A DNA stretch of 44,729 nucleotides from Anaerolineae bacterium (GTDB lineage: Bacteria > Chloroflexota > Anaerolineae > J036 > Brachytrichaceae). This document shows, one piece after another, positions 40,018 to 44,729 of this stretch (the first letter of the stretch is position 1; each line of letters opens with the position of its first letter). The DNA lies in contig JAIMBB010000013.1 in the NCBI GenBank assembly GCA_023511655.1, positions 1-44,729 of the forward strand. The letters run 5' to 3'. The notes beneath the pieces were generated by a model, which was given only the letters and a program-made list of their open reading frames with translations, was not told the origin of the DNA and did no database searches. Both the position numbers and the translations under genes were made by a program.

Positions 40018-41949
40018 GTGATCGCCGATAAGTGGGCGCGCCGCGCCGCGCTGGGCTGTTGCTGGCTGGCTTTCTTGCTGGCAACGTGGACGTTGGACCT
40101 GCGCGGCCTGTGGGGAGACGAGGCGTTCTCGGTGTGGGCCAGCAAGCAGCCGGCCCTGGCGCTCATCGCCGGCCTGGACGCCCAGCCGCCGTTGTATCAC
40201 CTGCTGCTCGGCGCCAGCCGGTTGTTGTGGGGCGAATCGGTCTTCGCCGTCCGCTACTTGTCGGTCATTTGCGCCGTGCTGCTGATCGCAGTTGGCGCGC
40301 GGCTGGGTTGGCACATCGGTGGGCCGGGTGCGGCGTCTCTGACGGCGCTTCTCCTGGCCACTTCGCCCATCTTGCTGTATTACGCCCAGGAGGCGCGCAT
40401 GTACGCGCTCGCGGCGCTGCTGGCCGGCGGCGCGATGCTGTTGGCGCGGACGATGTGCCATCCGGGGCGTGGCTCGCCTTCTGCTGCGCGCTGGGGGGCG
40501 TATGCGGCGCTCTCGCTTGGCGCGTTGTTCGCCCATTACTACGCCGCCGGCGTGCTGCTCATCAACGTGCTCGCCCTGGGGGGCGCAGCGCTGCGTTTGC
40601 GCGATGCCCGACGCATCTGGGCCTGGCTGGCCGGGCATGCCGCCATCGCCCTGATATTCGGAGCCTGGTTCATCGGCCTGCAGTCGCGCTACGTGGCGCG
40701 TTCGGCAGCCGGTCGTGGACGCATCGTGCCGTTATTCGAGGACATCGTGACCAACTTCGGCGTGGGCGTCAACGGCTTGCTGTTCGGCATGCGCGCCGAC
40801 GGCAGCCTGACGGCCATCGCACTGGTGTTGTTCGCGCTGGGGTTGATGGGGCTGATCGGCTACTGGCGGCATGGCCAACGCCGGGATGCCCTGCTCATCC
40901 TGGGCTGGATCGTCGCCTCGCTCGGCATCGTCTCCGCTACGGCGGCGCGCTCCGGCATCGTGAGCGACTTCAGCCCGCGCTACTATCTGTTCGCCCTGTT
41001 GCCGCTGGCTCTGGCCGTCGGCGGCTGGCTACGTGTGTGGCAATCGAAGCCATCTCTGCTTCTCGGTCTCTTGCCCTTCACCCCGTCTTTGCGCTCATTT
41101 ACCCTCATCACGCTCGTCGCGCTGGCTCCGGCGGTCGTCGGCGATCTGCAGCTCTTCGACGCGAGCTGGCAGAAGAGCCGCTACGACGCGATGATCGCTG
41201 TCATTCGCGAACGCGCGCAGCCGGGCGATGGCGTCGTGTTGGTCAACAGCGATCAGTTTCCGCTGCTGGAGTACTACGGCCCGCTCGATGTGCCGGCCTG
41301 GATCGTCAGCAACGATGCGCTCAGCCACGACCCGGACTCGGTTGGCGACGAGCTGGCGCGCTTCATGGCGGGCAAAACGCGCGCCTGGCTGGTGAATTAC
41401 GGTTGGGCGATGGCCCTGCAACCACGCTCGGTCGTGGAACAGGTGCTCAACGCGCGCGGTGCGCGCACCTATGCGCAGGGCTTTCAGGACGTGGCGCTGG
41501 CGCTCTACGATTTGCGGTTCGCCGCCGGCGATGCGCCCGTGCAACTGCGAGACGTGCGATTCGGCGGGCAGATCGCGCTGATCGGCCTGCGCGAGCGCGC
41601 GCAGGACTACCGGCCCGGCGAGGCTGTGACGCTCGATTTGATCTGGCGGGCCGAGCGAAAGCCACAGGCCGATTACACTGTGTTCATGCATCTGCGCCGC
41701 GCCGACGACGGCCACCAGATCGCTGCGTTCGATAGCCCGCCGGTGAACGGCAGCGCACCCACGTCGAGCTGGGCGCCCGGCGCGATCATCACCGACACGC
41801 GCGCCGTGCCAATCCCTTCCGACGCAGCGCCCGGCGACTATCACGTGATCATCGGCTGGTATCTCTACCCGTCGTTCGAGCGACTGACGGTGGACGGCCG
41901 CGACGCGACCGAGTACGTCGTCGAGCGCATCACCATCTCTGCGCCTTGA
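40018..41949 (+). CDS. GT39/ArnT-like integral membrane glycosyltransferase (paralogue of 4057-5976)
   Basis: About 643 residues, close in length to its paralogue, which supports the GTG at 40018. TATCAT at 40005-40010 ends 7 nt before it. An ATG at 39928 has a strong GGAGGTG, but the extra 30 residues look non-coding. The first loop holds the acidic pair WGDEAFSVWAS, followed by DAQPPLYHLLLG and about ten membrane helices. The C-terminal beta domain matches that of the first paralogue (LIWRAERKPQADYTVFMHL, TSSWAPGAIITD, GWYLYPSFERL). The enzyme probably transfers a lipid-linked sugar at the outer membrane face, possibly supplied by the divergent GT2. Confidence 0.87.
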   Translation: MIADKWARRAALGCCWLAFLLATWTLDLRGLWGDEAFSVWASKQPALALIAGLDAQPPLYHLLLGASRLLWGESVFAVRYLSVICAVLLIAVGARLGWHIGGPGAASLTALLLATSPILLYYAQEARMYALAALLAGGAMLLARTMCHPGRGSPSAARWGAYAALSLGALFAHYYAAGVLLINVLALGGAALRLRDARRIWAWLAGHAAIALIFGAWFIGLQSRYVARSAAGRGRIVPLFEDIVTNFGVGVNGLLFGMRADGSLTAIALVLFALGLMGLIGYWRHGQRRDALLILGWIVASLGIVSATAARSGIVSDFSPRYYLFALLPLALAVGGWLRVWQSKPSLLLGLLPFTPSLRSFTLITLVALAPAVVGDLQLFDASWQKSRYDAMIAVIRERAQPGDGVVLVNSDQFPLLEYYGPLDVPAWIVSNDALSHDPDSVGDELARFMAGKTRAWLVNYGWAMALQPRSVVEQVLNARGARTYAQGFQDVALALYDLRFAAGDAPVQLRDVRFGGQIALIGLRERAQDYRPGEAVTLDLIWRAERKPQADYTVFMHLRRADDGHQIAAFDSPPVNGSAPTSSWAPGAIITDTRAVPIPSDAAPGDYHVIIGWYLYPSFERLTVDGRDATEYVVERITISAP

Positions 41950-41990
41950 CTCCTGCCGCAGTGCGCGTCGGTTATATTGCACGCCCGCAC

Positions 41991-44033
41991 ATGAGACTCT
42001 TGTCGCTTCGGTCAACCGTCTTCCTGATCTTTCTCGCCGCCATCGCCTTCGGCGCAGCGGCCCCACCGTTGCGATCTGCTGCGCCGATCGCGCCGCCGAT
42101 CGCGCCGGCCATGGGCGAGTGGTTGTATCGCTGGCCGGTCATCGTCTCTAACCCAGGCGAGGCCGAGCTGCGCGATTTTCAGGTTCGGGTTGCGCTCGAT
42201 GCGACCAACTTCGACTTCGACCGGGCGCGATCCGACGGCAGTGACCTGCGTTTCGCCGACGAAGATGGCCGGCGCTATCTCCCGCATTGGGTGGAGCGCT
42301 ACGATGCCGAAGCGAAGCGCGCGACCGTCTGGGTGAAGGTGCCCTATTTGCCAGCGGCCGGCCGACGCACGATCTACCTCTACTTCGCCAACCCATCGGC
42401 CGAAGATCTCTCCAGCGGCGGACGCACTTTTGAGATGTTCGATGACTTCGGCCGCCCTGGCCTGGGCTACTACGAATTCGGCCCATCCACGACCATCATG
42501 ACCCGCACCGAGGCGTGGGAGACGCAAGCCCCGCACACCTTGAGCGTGGTCGAGTGGAACCGCGATGGCTATCGCTATTGGGGCTACTACGGCCTGGCCG
42601 ATTGCGGCGGCATCGGCCTGGCGCGTAGCAACGACCTGGTGCATTGGGAGAAGGTCGCGCAGCCTTTGCTCAACCGCGATGGCGAGCGCTGGCCCGCCGT
42701 GTTACGCTGGGACGATCGCCTCTACATGATCTACGACCGCGACCATTGCGGCACCAGTCACCTGGTCATGCGCACCAGCGCCGACGGCGTGAACTTTGAC
42801 CCGCAATATCGGGTGATCGTGCCGCAAGAAGCGGGCATGCGCAATCAGAACCCGGCCCTGTTCCGCGACCCGAACGACGGTATGTTCTACCTGTATTGGT
42901 TTCGCGGCGGCAACGAGGCCGGCTACTGGCAGATCAAGGCGCGCCGCGCGTCGCGCCCGGAGGGGTTGGCCGATGCATCGTCGGAGCACGTGTTGATTGA
43001 TGTGCCATATGAGCTGGCCGCGCCCAACATGATGTTTCACGATGGCACTTACTTCCTCTCCACCGAGGTCAACGAAAACGCCTGGAAGACCAAAATCTAC
43101 GCCGGCCCATCGCCGCTGGGGCCGTTCACCCCACTGCCCGACGCCCCACAGCTCGCCGACAATCAGGCATGCCTGTTTCAGCACATCTTCGACGGCGCTC
43201 TGCACGGCTACATCTGCAAAGATACCGGCGCGGGCTGGGTGCTCAACCATCGCCGCGCCGAACTAAACGCTGGACGCAGCGACCGCCGCCAGCTCGACCC
43301 CGGCGTATGGACACCTTACGGCGGCGCATGGGAGCCGATCGCCCTGAGTGAGGCGCTTGGCGTGCGCACCGTCCTCAGCGCGACCGGCCGGGGCTTGCTG
43401 ATGACGGCGCTGCAGGGGAGCGATTACACCTTCGAGGTGCGCGGCCGCTTGCAGGATCGAAACGGCAAATGGGGCGTGGCTCTGCGCGCGCAAGACGTTG
43501 ACCATCACTATCGCGTCGAGCTGGAGCGCTTCGTGAACGGCGGTGCCTACGTCCGCGTCTATCGCATCGTTGGTGGGGAACGCGCGGCTGACTTGGCTGC
43601 CATGTCGCGCCTGGACGCCGATCCGCTGATCTGGTTGAAATTGACCGTCGCCGTGCAAGGCAACCGGATGCGAATTGACCTGAACGATCAGGGTGGCCTG
43701 CTGGTCGTTGACCCTGAGGCTCGTTTCACCACCGGCCATAGCGCGCTGTGGGTGGAAGGTAGCGCCCAGTTCGACGATGTGGTGTGGCGTAAGTCGGCTG
43801 CGTTGGAGCCGGCTGTGCTGGAGCCGGTTGCTGCTGTCGGCGCGCGGGAGCAGCGCAGCGAAGCGATGGCGAACTGGCTTACGCTCGATCGCGTCTCCCC
43901 TTCCCAGGTTTCAACGGCTGCCTCCGGCTCCGCCGACGACCTGATGCACCGATGGTTGACGCTGCTCGCCGCCCTGCTCACGCTGATTGCGCTAGGGATC
44001 ATGGTGCTGGGTCTCGTTCACAAGCGACGATAA
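41991..44033 (+). CDS. Secreted, C-terminally anchored DUF2341 / glycoside-hydrolase-like protein
   Basis: 680 residues. A signal peptide (about 1-24) precedes a DUF2341-type beta domain (about 40-150; SDGSDLRFADEDGRRYLPHWVE, TIYLYFANPSAEDLSSGG). A five-bladed beta-propeller-like region resembling GH43/GH32 follows (about 170-420; GIGLARSNDLVHWEKV, WPAVLRWDDRLYMIYDRDH, RNQNPALFRDPNDGMFYLYW). A concanavalin-like module lies at about 470-600 and a final membrane helix near 655-675 ends in HKRR. It probably binds or cleaves glycans at the cell surface. Acidic catalytic residues cannot be assigned with certainty. A TATATT at 41973-41978 precedes the ATG by 12 nt. Confidence 0.82.
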   Translation: MRLLSLRSTVFLIFLAAIAFGAAAPPLRSAAPIAPPIAPAMGEWLYRWPVIVSNPGEAELRDFQVRVALDATNFDFDRARSDGSDLRFADEDGRRYLPHWVERYDAEAKRATVWVKVPYLPAAGRRTIYLYFANPSAEDLSSGGRTFEMFDDFGRPGLGYYEFGPSTTIMTRTEAWETQAPHTLSVVEWNRDGYRYWGYYGLADCGGIGLARSNDLVHWEKVAQPLLNRDGERWPAVLRWDDRLYMIYDRDHCGTSHLVMRTSADGVNFDPQYRVIVPQEAGMRNQNPALFRDPNDGMFYLYWFRGGNEAGYWQIKARRASRPEGLADASSEHVLIDVPYELAAPNMMFHDGTYFLSTEVNENAWKTKIYAGPSPLGPFTPLPDAPQLADNQACLFQHIFDGALHGYICKDTGAGWVLNHRRAELNAGRSDRRQLDPGVWTPYGGAWEPIALSEALGVRTVLSATGRGLLMTALQGSDYTFEVRGRLQDRNGKWGVALRAQDVDHHYRVELERFVNGGAYVRVYRIVGGERAADLAAMSRLDADPLIWLKLTVAVQGNRMRIDLNDQGGLLVVDPEARFTTGHSALWVEGSAQFDDVVWRKSAALEPAVLEPVAAVGAREQRSEAMANWLTLDRVSPSQVSTAASGSADDLMHRWLTLLAALLTLIALGIMVLGLVHKRR

Positions 44034-44052
44034 TTGTCACCAGCGTCGAATC

Positions 44053-44729
44053 ATGGAAGAGCATTACGGTATACCGTCGCTGCCGCTGCCCGACGCCAGC
44101 CCGCCGGAGGGATTGTGGCCGGAACTGGTGATCAACGGCGTCGAGCGCATTCACAATCATGCCGTGTCGCCCGACGGTCGGCGTGTGGCGTTCTATCGCG
44201 ATCGCAACGGCCAGAGCGATCTGTTTACGATTGACCTCGATGCGAACGGCACACCCAACTGGCCGAGTCGCCTGACATTCGAGCGCTCGTACGTCAACTG
44301 GTGGGAAGACGAGCCGCCGGCCTGGACGCCCGATAGCCGGTATCTCGTCTACGGCGCCTATGACGATGGCGTGAGCAACCTGTATGTCGTATGTGCAGAA
44401 GGCGGCCAGCCACGCCAGTTGACCGAGCTGCACTACGATGCTTGTGAGCCGGCCGTATCCCCCGATGGCCGGCTGGTGGCCTTCAGCACCTACAAGGGCA
44501 GCGCTTCCCAGATCGCCGCCGTGCCGCTGGAGGGCGGGTGGGTGGTCGGCCTGACGCATGGCAGCGACGAGTGCAGTTCGCCGGTGTGGATGCCGGACGG
44601 CTCGCGCCTCATCTATCAGGCCTCGCCGCAACATCAGATCAAACAAACCGACATCTACTCGATCTCGCCGCAGGGCGGCACGCCGGTGCGTCTGACGCCG
44701 GGCGACGGCGCGCAGTACTGGGCGCCCAG
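44053..44729 (+). CDS. S9 peptidase / TolB-like beta-propeller protein (3' truncated)
   Basis: The first 225 residues are present and the frame runs off the window. Repeated propeller motifs are clear: HAVSPDGRRVAFYRDRNGQSDLFTID, PAWTPDSRYLVYGAYDDGVSNLYVV, EPAVSPDGRLVAFSTYKGS and PVWMPDGSRLIYQASP. In this family such an N-terminal propeller usually precedes an alpha/beta-hydrolase prolyl-oligopeptidase domain, which would lie beyond the window. There is no signal peptide, so a cytosolic peptidase is likely. The gene starts 19 bp after the previous stop. Confidence 0.85.
   Translation, partial: MEEHYGIPSLPLPDASPPEGLWPELVINGVERIHNHAVSPDGRRVAFYRDRNGQSDLFTIDLDANGTPNWPSRLTFERSYVNWWEDEPPAWTPDSRYLVYGAYDDGVSNLYVVCAEGGQPRQLTELHYDACEPAVSPDGRLVAFSTYKGSASQIAAVPLEGGWVVGLTHGSDECSSPVWMPDGSRLIYQASPQHQIKQTDIYSISPQGGTPVRLTPGDGAQYWAP

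Noticed and set aside
40032-41735. 567-codon frame overlapping the second GT39 gene in another phase
   Set aside because: It is Arg/Ala-rich with no hydrophobic pattern. The GT39 frame has the expected membrane segments and motif.
1-44729. CRISPR arrays, prophage, integron or classical insertion sequences
   Set aside because: No regularly spaced direct repeats, phage structural genes, attachment sites or DDE transposases are seen. The only mobile-element gene is the RAYT.

Overview
The window is a GC-rich (roughly two-thirds G+C), gene-dense stretch of a bacterial chromosome. It most resembles a Chloroflexota genome of the Anaerolineae/Roseilinea type. The clues are large GT39-type membrane glycosyltransferases with a C-terminal beta-sandwich, DUF5671, DUF4230 and DUF4190 membrane proteins, an effector-associated (death-like) domain protein, a secreted multidomain protein ending in LPLVRR, the tRNA-Leu/tig/clpP block, and strong -10 boxes lying only 6-10 nt before many start codons. 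The phylum is inferred from gene style; there is no rRNA here to confirm it.

Layout. 1-3250: tail of an unknown gene, a divergent ROK-family protein and two Gfo/Idh/MocA oxidoreductases in a sugar-metabolism operon. 3393-6912 (minus): EamA exporter, a GT39 glycosyltransferase and an unknown protein. 7003-8913: Mn-type superoxide dismutase, a ferredoxin with a clear promoter and terminator, and PhoU. 9254-17884: a catabolic block (fused Fe-S/molybdopterin dehydrogenase, GcvT-like aminomethyltransferase, sarcosine-oxidase-like flavoenzyme). It is interrupted by a membrane P-loop/TPR protein and a REP-associated tyrosine transposase (RAYT) bracketed by near-identical 33-bp palindromes. 17885-18181: a second palindrome family around a possible 44-aa ORF. 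18182-20047 (minus): LOG-family protein and a site-2 protease with CBS domains.

20436-27200 is a compact minus-strand operon: trmFO, DUF5671 protein, PLP aminotransferase, a zinc-ribbon/GRD-motif protein, an effector-associated-domain membrane protein, and hflX. 27231-29715: phosphodiester glycosidase-like lipoprotein, rsmD, histidine phosphatase, small membrane protein. 29918-32228: tRNA-Leu(UAG), trigger factor, ClpP. 32352-34180: a frameshifted peptide-ABC-transporter substrate-binding lipoprotein. 34200-39153: membrane and surface proteins, including a C39-like/golvesin/PA14 protein. 39160-41949: a polyprenyl-phosphate sugar synthase-like GT2 divergent from a second GT39 enzyme. 41991-44729: a DUF2341/glycosidase-like anchored protein and the start of an S9-type beta-propeller peptidase.

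Three signals stand out. First, the RAYT gene carries in frame a third, slightly degenerate copy of the palindrome that flanks it, and the left flanking copy supplies the stop codon of the preceding ATPase gene. Second, trmFO contains an unrelated AT-rich palindromic insert read in frame at a place where the family normally has a few residues. Palindromes entering coding frames thus appear twice in one window. Third, a zinc-ribbon/GRD protein and an effector-associated-domain membrane protein sit as a pair inside the hflX operon and may be an undescribed signalling or conflict module.
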